Notes: a model not told the origin generated them from the sequence alone. Numbered from the stretch's first letter, positions 28,904 through 38,608 are shown. The stretch is DNA of 64,000 nt from Panacibacter ginsenosidivorans (GCF_007971225.1 NZ_CP042435.1:3351501-3415500), one strand, 5' to 3'. Made by a program: numbers and translations.

Positions 28904-29488
28904 TTATTTATCCAGTATGTCTTTGCTTTTTGTTGCCATGTCAAGATGGCTGCGCAGTTCAGGAAGCGTTGAAGTGAAGAATGCTTTTATATCTGAATCT
29001 GTAGCATCATTTGCGCATTTCTCATACATCTTAATGGCGTCCTCATGCTTTTCTACCATTGCTTTAGCAAACTCCTCATCAAAATCTTTTGCTTTTTTAT
29101 TTTTTATGTCTTCTATCTTTTTTTTCTGATCGTCTGTGATATCTGCTGGCAGCGTTATTTGTTTATCGGCGGCCAGTTGTTGTATGCGGCTATTAATATT
29201 AGCATGCGCATCAGCAAGCATTCCGGCTAATCTTTTACCCTCATCTGTATTCACATACTTTTTTGCGGAGTCTGCCATGCGCATTTCAAAAGAACTACCA
29301 AGCCATGCATCTACTATAAGCTGTGCATCTTTTTCATCTGCTTTACTGAACTTCTTGTCGTTTTGCTCTTCTGCGGCTTTTGCGGGATTTTCTGTTTTGT
29401 TGTTTTCTGTTGCATTGTTACAGGCCGATATCAGGAGTCCTGCTGCTAATAATGCGGCAACTGATTTTGCTGTTTTTTTGTAATTCAT
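28904..29488 (-). CDS. DUF4142 lipoprotein
   Basis: 194 aa from ATG 29488, which gives a good lipoprotein leader (KSVAALLAAGLLISAC, lipobox Cys about residue 22). The frame open to 29518 adds ten unlikely residues. Entirely helical, ferritin-like DUF4142 domain: EMRMADSAKKYVNTDEGKRLA, DFDEEFAKAMVEKHEDAI. Probably a periplasmic stress protein; no enzymatic role is known. Single gene between inverted repeat units 16 and 17. Confidence 0.88.
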   Translation of the reverse strand: MNYKKTAKSVAALLAAGLLISACNNATENNKTENPAKAAEEQNDKKFSKADEKDAQLIVDAWLGSSFEMRMADSAKKYVNTDEGKRLAGMLADAHANINSRIQQLAADKQITLPADITDDQKKKIEDIKNKKAKDFDEEFAKAMVEKHEDAIKMYEKCANDATDSDIKAFFTSTLPELRSHLDMATKSKDILDK

Positions 29489-29639
29489 GGTTAACTGTTT
29501 AAAATTTAAAAATGACATGCTTCAACAGGGGCATGTTTTATTATTTACATGTTTAATTTCTGTAAGATGGTTGTTGTGTTTCTAAAAATGCGTTGCAAAA
29601 TTTTGCTTATACTGCTATATGTACAATAAAGATCTGGAC

Positions 29640-29697
29640 GCATAAGAGTGCGACGCAACGGATGCTCAATAGCAGTATCGGCTTACGGCTAATAAAT
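29640..29697 (+). repeat. GTAC repeat unit 17
   Basis: Core GCATAAGAGTGCGACGCAAC (29640-29659), GGATGCTCAATAGCAGTATC, end ACGGCTAATAAATT reaching the stop of the next gene. Confidence 0.85.
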
Positions 29698-30182
29698 TAA
29701 AAAAGATTTGTTTCTGCTCTCAATTCTTTAGTAGAAAAACTGCTGATCATTTTTATTTTGAGAAATGCGTAGAGTATTTCATTTAGCTGGGTGCGCATCA
29801 GCTCTCTTACTTCTTGTATAACTTTATAATCATTGATAATGTTCCTGAAAACTTTCAGGATCTTTTTTTCATAGAATCTTGCGCACTCAAAAGGGCAACT
29901 GATCTGAACTGTATCATTCTCATTTTTTGCTACAGGTGAAAGGTCATTTACAGGAAACAATTGCATTAAAGAATCCATATAACTTTTTACCTGCTCTTCG
30001 CAAGGACCTGTTTCAATAACAAAATTCAAAATGTTACCGCGCAGGCTTTTATCTTCCGTTTGTAATGCTATCTGTTCCATCTTTAAGCGTACTGCAGATA
30101 ATAATAACTTCAGTGGTTCTAATCGTGCAATGGTGTAGCGCATATTCATCCTTTCGGAGGATGTAGGTTGTGTGTAAATCAT
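29697..30182 (-). CDS. Hypothetical soluble protein
   Basis: 161 aa from ATG 30182 (30191 is an alternative three codons longer). The open frame to 30251 crosses a strong inverted repeat and is unlikely to be translated. Predicted mostly helical, with one Cys pair spaced widely (GPCEEQV, SCPFECARFYEKK). I recognise no family. The inverted repeat 34 bp upstream suggests repressor control. Confidence 0.6.
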   Translation of the reverse strand: MIYTQPTSSERMNMRYTIARLEPLKLLLSAVRLKMEQIALQTEDKSLRGNILNFVIETGPCEEQVKSYMDSLMQLFPVNDLSPVAKNENDTVQISCPFECARFYEKKILKVFRNIINDYKVIQEVRELMRTQLNEILYAFLKIKMISSFSTKELRAETNLF

Positions 30183-30215
30183 GGCAGGCATTTCTTTCCT
30201 GTTAAGATACAAAAA

Positions 30216-30240
30216 ATATACCTCAAATAGTGAGGTATAT
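30216..30240. promoter_or_regulatory. 10-bp inverted repeat upstream of the 30.2 kb gene (operator or leader hairpin)
   Basis: ATATACCTCA (30216-30225) and TGAGGTATAT (30231-30240) are exact reverse complements with a 5-nt spacer. It lies immediately upstream of the minus-strand gene, next to a TATTTTTTG-like promoter element. Dyads of this size are typical repressor sites. Confidence 0.5.
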
Positions 30241-30257
30241 ATGTAAAACATTATGTA

Positions 30258-30404
30258 TCAGGCTTTTTGAATGACAGCCAGCAATAAAGAAATTACAGCA
30301 AGCACTAATAATATATGAATGAGACCTGTGGAGCTGTAAACAAAAAACCCTAAAAGCCAGCCTATCACAAGTATTACGGCGATGATGTACAACAAACTTC
30401 TCAT
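30258..30404 (-). CDS. Small lmo0937-type membrane protein (DUF5670)
   Basis: 48 aa. MRSLLYIIAVILVIGWLLGFF followed by a turn (VYSSTGLIHILL) and a second helix ending VIQKA: the two-helix hairpin of the lmo0937 family. These tiny inner-membrane proteins are common in Bacteroidota next to stress genes. Function unknown. It lies just upstream of the hypothetical gene ending at 29697 and on the same strand. Confidence 0.8.
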   Translation of the reverse strand: MRSLLYIIAVILVIGWLLGFFVYSSTGLIHILLVLAVISLLLAVIQKA

Positions 30405-30594
30405 AGTGTTTTATTTTTAAATGAGTAATTATAAATGCTTTGAAAATTTTATGCCATGTATAAAAGTTAAGCTACTTAACCTGTTTTTATTGAAGGTTGT
30501 AGAGAGCGGAATATATTTTGAGAAAAAAATTACACAAATGCGGAACATGTAGATTTTACAGGGATGTATTATTTTTCATTAACAGGCGCAAGCA

Positions 30595-30629
30595 AAAAAG
30601 GGTTGCGCAAAAGATGTGCAACCCTTTTT
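30595..30629 (-). terminator. Terminator of the DUF3857 gene pair
   Basis: AAAAAGGGTTGC pairs with GCAACCCTTTTT around a short loop. On the minus strand T residues follow, 28 bp after the stop at 30657. Confidence 0.8.
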
Positions 30630-30656
30630 ATAATTCTGAAAGAATAAAATTTTTGC

Positions 30657-32624
30657 TTAATTAGCTTTTTGTAACACGAGTGTAATTTTATTAAAGTCTG
30701 CAGAAGCGTTGATAACACGTTTAAAATCTTCAAACTGATCAAGCGGATAAAATACCTTACTATAAGTTTCTTTTATCTGGACAGTGATGGTGTTATTGGT
30801 TTGTGTATAGCTGCTTACAAAGCCCATTGTTATTTCGTCGTTGTCTTTGTGTACAATATTCATGTTAATGTCGTTAAGATTTTTGACGGTGTAGCCATCG
30901 GGCAACTGGATGATGATCTTTCTTTCAAGCACATGCGGGAAAGGAAGCTCTGCGGGTAACTGACGTGGCTTTTCCTGGTACATTTGGGCCTGCTGACCTA
31001 TTACTTCTCCTAATTTAAAAAGAATCTTATTGCCGGCCCTTTCAAGCAAAGTTGTACTTTTTATATCTGCACCTATGATCAGCGGTTTATTATCAAAATA
31101 ATCTGTAAGCGCTGCATTTTCAATTTTTATGTTGGAAATATTTTCACTGCCTGCAACTGCTTTTATAATTTCTTTATTTGCCTGATCTTGCTTGTCTTTG
31201 GGAAGGAAAGTATAAATAGGGCGGTATGATGTGGCGCCATAACCTTTTAATATTTGTCTGCTGTTTAGTAATAAGGTATCAAGATCTTCGCTAAATTTTA
31301 TGGTTGCTTCCATGTTGATGGCATGCTGGCTAAAATCTTCTGCAGTAATATTTCCAAATACACCAATGGCTGTTTTAAATTCACCAAGCACAGTGCCTTT
31401 TAAAAATAATCCTTTTGTATAAGTATATTCAAAAGGGATGTAAGGATAACGTAGTTCTACACTCGTTGGGGAAATAAATTTTTTGGTTGAAGGAAAATAT
31501 AACAACATATCATCGGCCCTGTCCCAATCTTCCAATTCTTCATCTATGGTAAAGCCTGTTCTGGTGCCAGGGTATACCAGTTGGTAATTAATATTCAGTT
31601 TGTCAAAAATGCCTGCAAATAACCTAACGATACCATTATGGTTGGTGGCTTTGCTTTTTATGATGGCTTCAATATTCGTTGCTTCATCTGCAATCAACTC
31701 TTCATTGATGTTAATGTTTGTTTTAAGATAATCTTCTACTGCAAGCACCGTTGATGCAACATCGCTGCTGTTTGTAACAGGAATCTTTTTTACAAATCCA
31801 TCCAGTACTTTTTCTTCTTTGGAAGTGCGTTCTGTGTAATATGGATAAACCTGCTTTGCCAGATCTTTCCAGGTATATAGCCTCACATTCGCACTCTTTG
31901 AGATATTATAGCTTAGTTTATAATCTACACGTTGCAAATAGGGATCTGTAAAGGAATATTTTTCTTCCTCCATTTCTTTCATGTTGGTACCTATACCTGC
32001 AATAACACGCTGCTCACCAATTACTGAATCTTTACTTACTGCAAAACCGTTATAACCTTTTGCATCAAACTTTAAATAGTCTGGGGTAATCAGTAAAAAT
32101 CTTGCCTCCTGTACCGGTATGTTGCTACGCTGAAATATTTCTGAGCCGAATAATGAAAGGGGCTTTTCTTCTAACCATGTATATTCAACTTCGCAGCCTT
32201 TTTCAAGGCCGTCCATTGCAAACAAATTATATTTTCTGCCGTCTTCCTCTATTTCTTTTATGTTGCCTGCAGGAAGATCAATTACTTTACCATTCTTTAA
32301 AACAGCCCTTGCTTTAATGTCTTTTACTCCTGAAGGTGAGTAAAGCGGGATGTATATTTTATTATACATCTCTATTCCTTTGTCATCTATTATTTTAATA
32401 ATAGCATGATCTGTTTCATATATAACAAGGCTTTCTTTGACCTTTACATATTCAATGGTGCGTTCATCCAGTATTGCCACCGCACTTGCTGAATCAAATA
32501 TTTTATTTACACTATGCAATACCGGTTTCTCTGCCCAGGACTGTTTAAGATCATAATTGAAACCCTGTGCATGCAAGCAGATCACCGCATTGCTTAATAA
32601 ACCTAATAATATTAATTTCTTCAT
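30657..32624 (-). CDS. DUF3857 protein with degenerate transglutaminase-like domain
   Basis: 655 aa, signal peptide MKKLILLGLLSNAVICLHAQ. An N-terminal DUF3857 beta domain (about 60-230) is followed by a transglutaminase-like region. Where the paralogue immediately upstream has RYGDCKDMASIL, this protein reads KATNHNGIVRLF, so the catalytic Cys is missing. The later His/Asp positions are also changed. Probably a binding or structural pseudo-enzyme. It follows its paralogue by 15 bp in an operon. Confidence 0.85.
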   Translation of the reverse strand: MKKLILLGLLSNAVICLHAQGFNYDLKQSWAEKPVLHSVNKIFDSASAVAILDERTIEYVKVKESLVIYETDHAIIKIIDDKGIEMYNKIYIPLYSPSGVKDIKARAVLKNGKVIDLPAGNIKEIEEDGRKYNLFAMDGLEKGCEVEYTWLEEKPLSLFGSEIFQRSNIPVQEARFLLITPDYLKFDAKGYNGFAVSKDSVIGEQRVIAGIGTNMKEMEEEKYSFTDPYLQRVDYKLSYNISKSANVRLYTWKDLAKQVYPYYTERTSKEEKVLDGFVKKIPVTNSSDVASTVLAVEDYLKTNININEELIADEATNIEAIIKSKATNHNGIVRLFAGIFDKLNINYQLVYPGTRTGFTIDEELEDWDRADDMLLYFPSTKKFISPTSVELRYPYIPFEYTYTKGLFLKGTVLGEFKTAIGVFGNITAEDFSQHAINMEATIKFSEDLDTLLLNSRQILKGYGATSYRPIYTFLPKDKQDQANKEIIKAVAGSENISNIKIENAALTDYFDNKPLIIGADIKSTTLLERAGNKILFKLGEVIGQQAQMYQEKPRQLPAELPFPHVLERKIIIQLPDGYTVKNLNDINMNIVHKDNDEITMGFVSSYTQTNNTITVQIKETYSKVFYPLDQFEDFKRVINASADFNKITLVLQKAN

Positions 32625-32639
32625 GATAAGGGCTTGTAG

Positions 32640-34583
32640 TTATTTGCGTGCTTCCAGCACAACCTGTTCTTTATATTGGTTATTGATCTTTTTGATTGCA
32701 TTATTCCAATCAGGAAAATCTTTCGGCTGCATCAGCAGGTAGTTGTTGCGAAACTCCTGCATAGCTATTATTTTATTTCCCTGTTTTGTATATTTTATAG
32801 CAAAACTGAATGATGGATTATCTACAGTAAAATCCTTTGGTATATATGTTACGTTATACTTTTCAGGTATTTCCAGCACGGTATATTGTTTAATAGAATA
32901 TTTATAATCATTCTCCATTGGTATTTTTCTTCTTGCTGTATCAATAATGCTGTAATCAGTAAAGAGCTTTTCAAGATTAAGATTTATGTATAATTCATCA
33001 GAGATCTTTTTACTGTAATCAGGCACTTCAAAATCTGCCTGTATATTAACTGACTTAGCAATGTTATCAAGTTTGCTGATGTTGAAATTACCCAGAATAA
33101 ATTTGTTGCTTGCTTTGCCCATACGATACTTTACATAATCCTTTGTTTCTTTTGGATCGCTGTACATAAGCTTTGTATAAATGTCAGATCCAAAATAACC
33201 GTCATAATACACACTTGAAAATCCTTTGATGCCATTATCGCTTAAAGTAATATATGTACTGTCTACCAGTGTGCTTTTGTTTACATCAACTTCCGGCACT
33301 CTTATTATTTTATACTCATCTGCAGAGATAGCTATCATTGCCTGCTTGCCCTGAATAAAAGCACTGGGCAAACCAAATATGCAATTAGGATCAGTGCCGT
33401 CAAGAAATATCCAATCATTGCCGGTATTCAATGCAGCTATCATGTGATTATCTGTAATTGGTAATGGCACATCATTATAATCGTAAGGTATATCCCTGGT
33501 TCCGATCCAGGTAAAATAAGCCTTTAAACCTGCAGCCTGCAACAATGCGGTTAATATGCTGGCCATATCTTTACAATCACCATAGCGGCGTGTGCAAATA
33601 GCGGCAGCAGGCCTCGGCACAAAACCTTCAAGACCATCTTCAAAAGCTACATATTTTATATTTGATTGTACCCATTCATAGATCTTTCTTGCTTTTACAA
33701 GATCATTTGTAACACCGGCGGTTAGGCTGTCTGCCAGCAGTTTCAATTCCTTTGATTCATTATTTACGCGGCTTATAAATCCATAATCCCATTTATACAG
33801 GTCATTAACGTTGCCAAGGAAATTTACTGTTTCTCCTTTATCATTTTTGTAAGAAACGAGCTGTATAATTATATGCGGTTCATAATAAGAGGCTGCGGGA
33901 GCATTGGAAAATCTATCCGTAGGTTTTATATCGCTGGCGGTAAAAGTATAGGTATGCTGGCGACCTCTGTTTGATTCTGTTACGTTTATTTTTTTTGCCG
34001 CATCATTCAGCACGGTGTATTTTAATTGCATATCGGTGGGAAGTGTAACTGTATAAACGGCATTTACCACAGGTATATAAGATTCACAATAAAACGGAAT
34101 AAGCATATGCACGTCTTTGTAAGCTTCTGAATATTCCATATGTGCTATTGCACCTTTAACAAGCGATGGAAAATCAAAACCTGTTTGTTTTGTATCATCA
34201 TAAAAAATACTCCTGCTTCTTGCGCTCTCTGTTTTTACATCGGTAACTTTTATCTTATTATATTTTTTGCCATCGGGCACTTTTGTGTATGCTTCAAAAT
34301 CAAGAAGACTGTTGTATGAATTATTATAAATGTATTGCCTGTTGTAAGCTCCGTTAGCTTTATCATCCAGTACAAGTATGTCCTGCTCATTTTTACTTTC
34401 TGCATACGGCTGGCCGTCTTTCATAAATATTGTAAGCGACTTGCTGATGTTTTGTATAACGGCATAATCGTTTGGATACTTTGCAGCAAGCTCTTCAAAC
34501 GACTGTGCATTCGCTTTGCGTGAGAACAGTATTACAGCTGCCGATAAAAAAAAGTAGATGTATGGTCTATGTATCTTTTTCAA
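32640..34583 (-). CDS. DUF3857 and transglutaminase domain protein
   Basis: 647 aa with signal peptide (about 1-26, ending KANAQ). DUF3857 (about 50-220), then a transglutaminase-like core with an intact triad: Cys in RRYGDCKDMAS (about residue 335), His in DNHMIAAL and Asp in FLDGTDP. The C-terminal part is beta-rich. A periplasmic or outer-membrane cysteine protease or transglutaminase-like enzyme, substrate unknown. First gene of a two-gene operon with a paralogue that has lost the Cys. Confidence 0.9.
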   Translation of the reverse strand: MKKIHRPYIYFFLSAAVILFSRKANAQSFEELAAKYPNDYAVIQNISKSLTIFMKDGQPYAESKNEQDILVLDDKANGAYNRQYIYNNSYNSLLDFEAYTKVPDGKKYNKIKVTDVKTESARSRSIFYDDTKQTGFDFPSLVKGAIAHMEYSEAYKDVHMLIPFYCESYIPVVNAVYTVTLPTDMQLKYTVLNDAAKKINVTESNRGRQHTYTFTASDIKPTDRFSNAPAASYYEPHIIIQLVSYKNDKGETVNFLGNVNDLYKWDYGFISRVNNESKELKLLADSLTAGVTNDLVKARKIYEWVQSNIKYVAFEDGLEGFVPRPAAAICTRRYGDCKDMASILTALLQAAGLKAYFTWIGTRDIPYDYNDVPLPITDNHMIAALNTGNDWIFLDGTDPNCIFGLPSAFIQGKQAMIAISADEYKIIRVPEVDVNKSTLVDSTYITLSDNGIKGFSSVYYDGYFGSDIYTKLMYSDPKETKDYVKYRMGKASNKFILGNFNISKLDNIAKSVNIQADFEVPDYSKKISDELYINLNLEKLFTDYSIIDTARRKIPMENDYKYSIKQYTVLEIPEKYNVTYIPKDFTVDNPSFSFAIKYTKQGNKIIAMQEFRNNYLLMQPKDFPDWNNAIKKINNQYKEQVVLEARK

Positions 34584-34652
34584 TATAATTTTCTTTAATG
34601 TTCGTGTTTAAATATCGTTTTATAAACTAGCCATTTATGCAAAGTGGAGTTT

Positions 34653-34708
34653 CTTTTGAACCGGGCAGTATTACTACTATTAAACCCGGTTGCGTCGCAC
34701 TCTTGTAC
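34653..34708 (-). repeat. GTAC repeat unit 18
   Basis: CTTTTGAACCGGGCAGTATT, ATTAAACCCG, core GTTGCGTCGCACTCTTGTAC at 34689-34708. Forms an empty inverted pair with unit 19 (74-bp spacer). Confidence 0.9.
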
Positions 34709-34782
34709 CCCTATAACTTTATTCAACCGCTGATGCGCAGCAAATATAAACAAGTTGCCATATGCAGCGCAGCGAACAAAGC

Positions 34783-34841
34783 GTACAAATGTGCGACGCA
34801 ACCAAAGCTTTATATCAGTTATGCAGCATGGTTTATAAATA
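34783..34841 (+). repeat. GTAC repeat unit 19
   Basis: Core GTACAAATGTGCGACGCAAC (34783-34802), CAAAGCTTTATATCAGTTATG, end ATGGTTTATAAAT, 20 bp from the stop of the YwqK/MORN gene. Confidence 0.9.
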
Positions 34842-34863
34842 TTATTATTATTTAGAAAGAACT

Positions 34864-37800
34864 TTAATTTTTTGAAACGCTCAACAGAAGATCATAATAA
34901 TAAGTGCGTGTTTCTTTCAGTTTGCCTGTTTCGTCGTAATATTTTGAAGCACCATTTAGTTCACCATTATACCAGTTTTCCTCTGCTTTTATATTTCCAT
35001 TAGGGTAATAACTTTTTACAGTGCCGTGTAGATTATCATAATAATAATTTTCTTCTTTTGCAAGCCTGTTGTTTGTATAATACGTTTTTCTTATTCCATT
35101 ATCGTAGCCGTATAATCTTGCACCATCAATATAGGGCGCACCACTTGTATAATAGAATTTGCGAACGCCGTTTACGTCGCTGTTCTCGTAATTTACTTCT
35201 GCGCTTTTATTGCCATTTTTGTAATAGGCAGTAACCATAGCGGTTCCATTTTTTACAGGAATGGGGGTTACTAATTTCCCATCTTTACCATAATAAGTAT
35301 AATTTATAAGAACGTCATTATGATAGGTTAGTTGTATTGCAATTTCATTATTATCCCCATAAACTATATAAGTACCATCAAGCTGGCCTTTATTGTAAGT
35401 AAGTATCCTGTCTTTTGTTCCATCTTCTTTATATAAGATTTCCTCACCCTGTTCTTTTCCGTCTACATAATTTTCTGTGTAATTAATTGTTCCATTCTCA
35501 TAATAATATTTCCATTCTCCTGTTTTCTCGCCAAGTGTATAGCGGCCCTCATTCTGTAGTTTACCATTATAATAATATGTTTTTGCAATGCTATCTTTAT
35601 AGCCATTTTTATAGAACAAAGTCATGCGGGGAGCGCCATCAAAGTAGAAGGCTTCGTATTTACCTTGCGTCATATAATTTTTGTAGGATGCTTTTATGTA
35701 AACTTTACCATTGTAATGTTTGTATATAAGTTCTCCAGTGCCACCCGGGAAATCTGACACAGCTAGTACATTGCCAAGTGTATCATATTGCACTGCTTTT
35801 TTGAGCCATCCTCTGTAGTATTGCTCCTCGTAATCTTTTTTGCCATTAGCAGAGTAGTATGTTGTATATCCATCCTGATCGTTATTTAAATAGTAATAAG
35901 AAACTACAGGAGTGCCAAACTGGTTATAAGAGATATGCTCTCCCTCCCTGCGTCCACTTTTGAAATAACCTGTAAACTTTAGATTGCCATTGATATGAAA
36001 ACTTCTTAACATGCCATTCTCTTCATTATCTGTAAAATTCATTTTTTCTGAGATCTGGCCGTTTGCGAAATAAATGGTGCGTTCACCGTCCAAAGAACCC
36101 TCTTTGTAATTAGCTTCTGTGCTTATTTTGCCCGAAGGGAAGTAGTAGGTGCTTTTTCCATCGCGGTAACCTTCTTTATTAAAAGATGCCTCATTATCTT
36201 TTGTTCCAAACGCATCATAGAAAGCAAGATTACCTGCCCCTTTCCGCGTAGTAAATGAATTTACTGTTTGCCCTTTTTTATCAAAGAATGTAAGCTCTCT
36301 TAGTTTTCCATTTTCGTAGATGCTTTCGCTGTATTTAATACCGTCTTCGTCAAAGCCTTCTTCTTTGCCATCTGCTTTGCCATTTGCATACTGTAATGTT
36401 TCAGAAAGCTTTCCATTTTCGTGATAGGATTTATATAAACCATTTATAGAACCATTGTTGTAACTATACTCACTTTTTAAGGCCTTTGAATCATAATATT
36501 CTTTCCATTGCCCGCTAAGTTTATCCTGGTCATATGTACCTTCCATTGTTAAGACACCATTTGAACTGAAGGTTTTATAGGCGCCGTTTAATTTTCCATT
36601 TGAATAATTTTTTATCAGCGAAGTTTTGCCATTGTTATGATAAACATTTACTGTTCCTTCCAGTTCATCATTCTTGTAAGTAGCTGTATAGTTCAAAAAG
36701 CCATCGTAAGTATAGCCTTTTTCTTCTCCTTCTCTTTTGTCGTCTATGTAGTGATTAATAGTTTGTAATAGCCCGTTGTAGAAATATGTTTTGTTTTCAC
36801 CATTTAGTTTGTCATGCACATATATATTTTCATCAGAGATATTTCCGTTGCTGAACCATGTAGTAACCTTGCCTTCCAGCATGCCATTTATAAATGAACA
36901 TTTCTGTTTCAGCTTTCCATTATCAAAATAAAATTCCCAGTCTCCGGTTTTTTCTCCATTATCATCAAAATTGCCTTTTGATTTTACGAGGCCATTTTCA
37001 TAATAAAAAACCCACGGGCCTGTGAATATATCTTCTTTGCCATTGTTATGCCAGTTGCCAATGCCCAGCAGGCTTCCGTCACTAAAATAATATTGTTGCG
37101 TGTTTGCCATTCTGGCTGTGTATTGCAGCTTTTCTGTTCTTCTTATCGCACTAAAATAGTCTGTAGCACTTTTTACAAATGCATATATTTTTTTATCATT
37201 TTTCTGGTTGAAACTTTTTACAGATTTTATATCAAGACCACTAAATATATAATTAAGGAAAATGTTGAATTGACCGTTCTTATATAGATCTGTATAAAAA
37301 GGGACATAATACTGCATAGAGAAACCATTGTCTGCAGCATTATATTCCAGTTTTTCCAGCATTACCTGTAGCTGCCTGGTAATGGGATCTTCAAGATCTG
37401 TTTGAAGTTTATATTTTTTGTCTAAAGCCGCTTTACTTAAAATAATTTCCTGCTGCAGTTCAAAGTCGTCGTCTGTAGAGATTTTGGTTGTGCCGATCTT
37501 TTCAGCTATATCATCGGTTACCTTAGCAATATTATTTAAGAAGGTAACACAGCTACCTGAATATTTACTTTCAGGGTTCATTAAAAGGCAGGTTGAAAAG
37601 CTCAACATTGCAGGAACAATATTTCCTTCTTTTGCAGCTATTACGCCAAGAAAATAATGAGATGATGTATGAAAGGGGTAAATGAGTAATGCTTTCTGAA
37701 GACATTTTTTTGCATCTGCATAGTTCTCCATATTTGAGTATGCAATGCCTTTATTGTACCACCCTAAATAGCTATTTGGATTTATTAAAAGCAAACTGTC

Positions 37801-38169
37801 GTAATAAACCACCGCTTCTTTTCTTTTTCCTGTAATATCAAGAGTATTGCCTATAAGATTGTACCAATCCCCTGATTTTTCAGGAAATTCAGCAAGACCT
37901 TGTTTTGCATAGCTGATGCTTTTTTCATAGTCGCTGTCCATGTAGCTGGCATAGGCTAGCTCATGTAGTATGGTGCTGTAATTGGTATCATTGCGGGAAA
38001 CTGTTTTATATAATTCAATGGCCTTAGTATAAGCACCATCTTCATATAACTTGCTGCATTTTTCAAGGATAGCTCCGCTGTTTACGGGTTCTTCTTTATC
38101 CTGTGCCCTAACAGTTAAAGTAAAGAAAAGAACAATTAAACCAGTAAGTAAGGGTCTTAATGTACACAT
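34864..38169 (-). CDS. Giant TPR plus YwqK/MORN_2-repeat secreted protein
   Basis: 1101 aa with signal peptide (MCTLRPLLTGLIVLFFTLTVRAQ). Residues about 30-200 form TPR repeats (YTKAIELYKTVSRND, YLGWYNKGIAYSNM). From about 370 to the end come over twenty tandem units of the type YxNGKxxGxxxxYYxNG, the MORN_2/YwqK repeat. These are often annotated as antitoxin, but no toxin is present. The repeats form an elongated beta scaffold, probably for binding at the cell surface. Single gene. Confidence 0.88.
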   Translation of the reverse strand: MCTLRPLLTGLIVLFFTLTVRAQDKEEPVNSGAILEKCSKLYEDGAYTKAIELYKTVSRNDTNYSTILHELAYASYMDSDYEKSISYAKQGLAEFPEKSGDWYNLIGNTLDITGKRKEAVVYYDSLLLINPNSYLGWYNKGIAYSNMENYADAKKCLQKALLIYPFHTSSHYFLGVIAAKEGNIVPAMLSFSTCLLMNPESKYSGSCVTFLNNIAKVTDDIAEKIGTTKISTDDDFELQQEIILSKAALDKKYKLQTDLEDPITRQLQVMLEKLEYNAADNGFSMQYYVPFYTDLYKNGQFNIFLNYIFSGLDIKSVKSFNQKNDKKIYAFVKSATDYFSAIRRTEKLQYTARMANTQQYYFSDGSLLGIGNWHNNGKEDIFTGPWVFYYENGLVKSKGNFDDNGEKTGDWEFYFDNGKLKQKCSFINGMLEGKVTTWFSNGNISDENIYVHDKLNGENKTYFYNGLLQTINHYIDDKREGEEKGYTYDGFLNYTATYKNDELEGTVNVYHNNGKTSLIKNYSNGKLNGAYKTFSSNGVLTMEGTYDQDKLSGQWKEYYDSKALKSEYSYNNGSINGLYKSYHENGKLSETLQYANGKADGKEEGFDEDGIKYSESIYENGKLRELTFFDKKGQTVNSFTTRKGAGNLAFYDAFGTKDNEASFNKEGYRDGKSTYYFPSGKISTEANYKEGSLDGERTIYFANGQISEKMNFTDNEENGMLRSFHINGNLKFTGYFKSGRREGEHISYNQFGTPVVSYYYLNNDQDGYTTYYSANGKKDYEEQYYRGWLKKAVQYDTLGNVLAVSDFPGGTGELIYKHYNGKVYIKASYKNYMTQGKYEAFYFDGAPRMTLFYKNGYKDSIAKTYYYNGKLQNEGRYTLGEKTGEWKYYYENGTINYTENYVDGKEQGEEILYKEDGTKDRILTYNKGQLDGTYIVYGDNNEIAIQLTYHNDVLINYTYYGKDGKLVTPIPVKNGTAMVTAYYKNGNKSAEVNYENSDVNGVRKFYYTSGAPYIDGARLYGYDNGIRKTYYTNNRLAKEENYYYDNLHGTVKSYYPNGNIKAEENWYNGELNGASKYYDETGKLKETRTYYYDLLLSVSKN

Positions 38170-38521
38170 GGGTCGTTTAAATAAATATTAGAAATGAAGT
38201 AATTTTGACTAGAACGCAAGCTAAAGAGCATTGGTTATGAGGGGCTGAATTTTTAATTAAAAAATAAGTCAGTAAAAAAATACTCTGTAAAGCTGTGTAA
38301 AAATTTGAACCGTACTTTGAGTTGATATTCTTAATAATACCAGCAACGGATTATGTAGCATCGTCCCTTGCGTCGCAATCACTTTAACTGTTGTAAAAAT
38401 AGCATCTGGAATTTTTTGAAATGATTTGCAGATAGAACTTAGTTAGACTGTTGTTATATAGCCAAGGCAACACGCTGTTCAAAAAGAAATGGTTACGAAG
38501 AAATTCATAACCATTTTTGTG
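38170..38521. other. 352-bp intergenic region with a degenerate repeat
   Basis: Holds repeat unit 20. The remainder is AT-rich with no coding sense. The promoter of the YwqK/MORN gene must be at its left edge. A 128-codon open frame running from here through the tRNA is a chance frame. Confidence 0.5.
38339..38386 (-). repeat. GTAC repeat unit 20 (CCTTGCGTCGCAATC variant)
   Basis: ACCAGCAACGG end, GCATCGTCC, core-like CTTGCGTCGCAATCACTTTA at 38367-38386. The inner part and the GTAC end differ from consensus, but it shares CATCGTYCCTTGCGTCGCAATC with unit 29. Confidence 0.7.
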
Positions 38522-38608
38522 CGGAGAGTAAGAGATTCGAACTCTTGATACAGTTTCCCGTATACACACTTTCCAGGCGTGCTCCTTCAACCACTCGGAC
38601 AACTCTCC
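38522..38608 (-). tRNA. tRNA-Ser (anticodon GGA)
   Basis: 87-nt class II tRNA. The acceptor stem GGAGAGT/ACTCTCC with discriminator G, D-arm TCCGAGTGG, anticodon loop CTGGAAA giving anticodon GGA (Ser, UCC codons), a long variable arm (TATACGGGAAACTGTATC), and T-arm AAGAGTTCGAATCTCTT. CCA is not encoded. Lies 34 bp downstream of tatD on the same strand. Confidence 0.97.

Noticed and set aside
34864-38169. Toxin-antitoxin system suggested by YwqK repeats
   Set aside because: No toxin-like gene adjoins; the protein is secreted and far longer than antitoxins.
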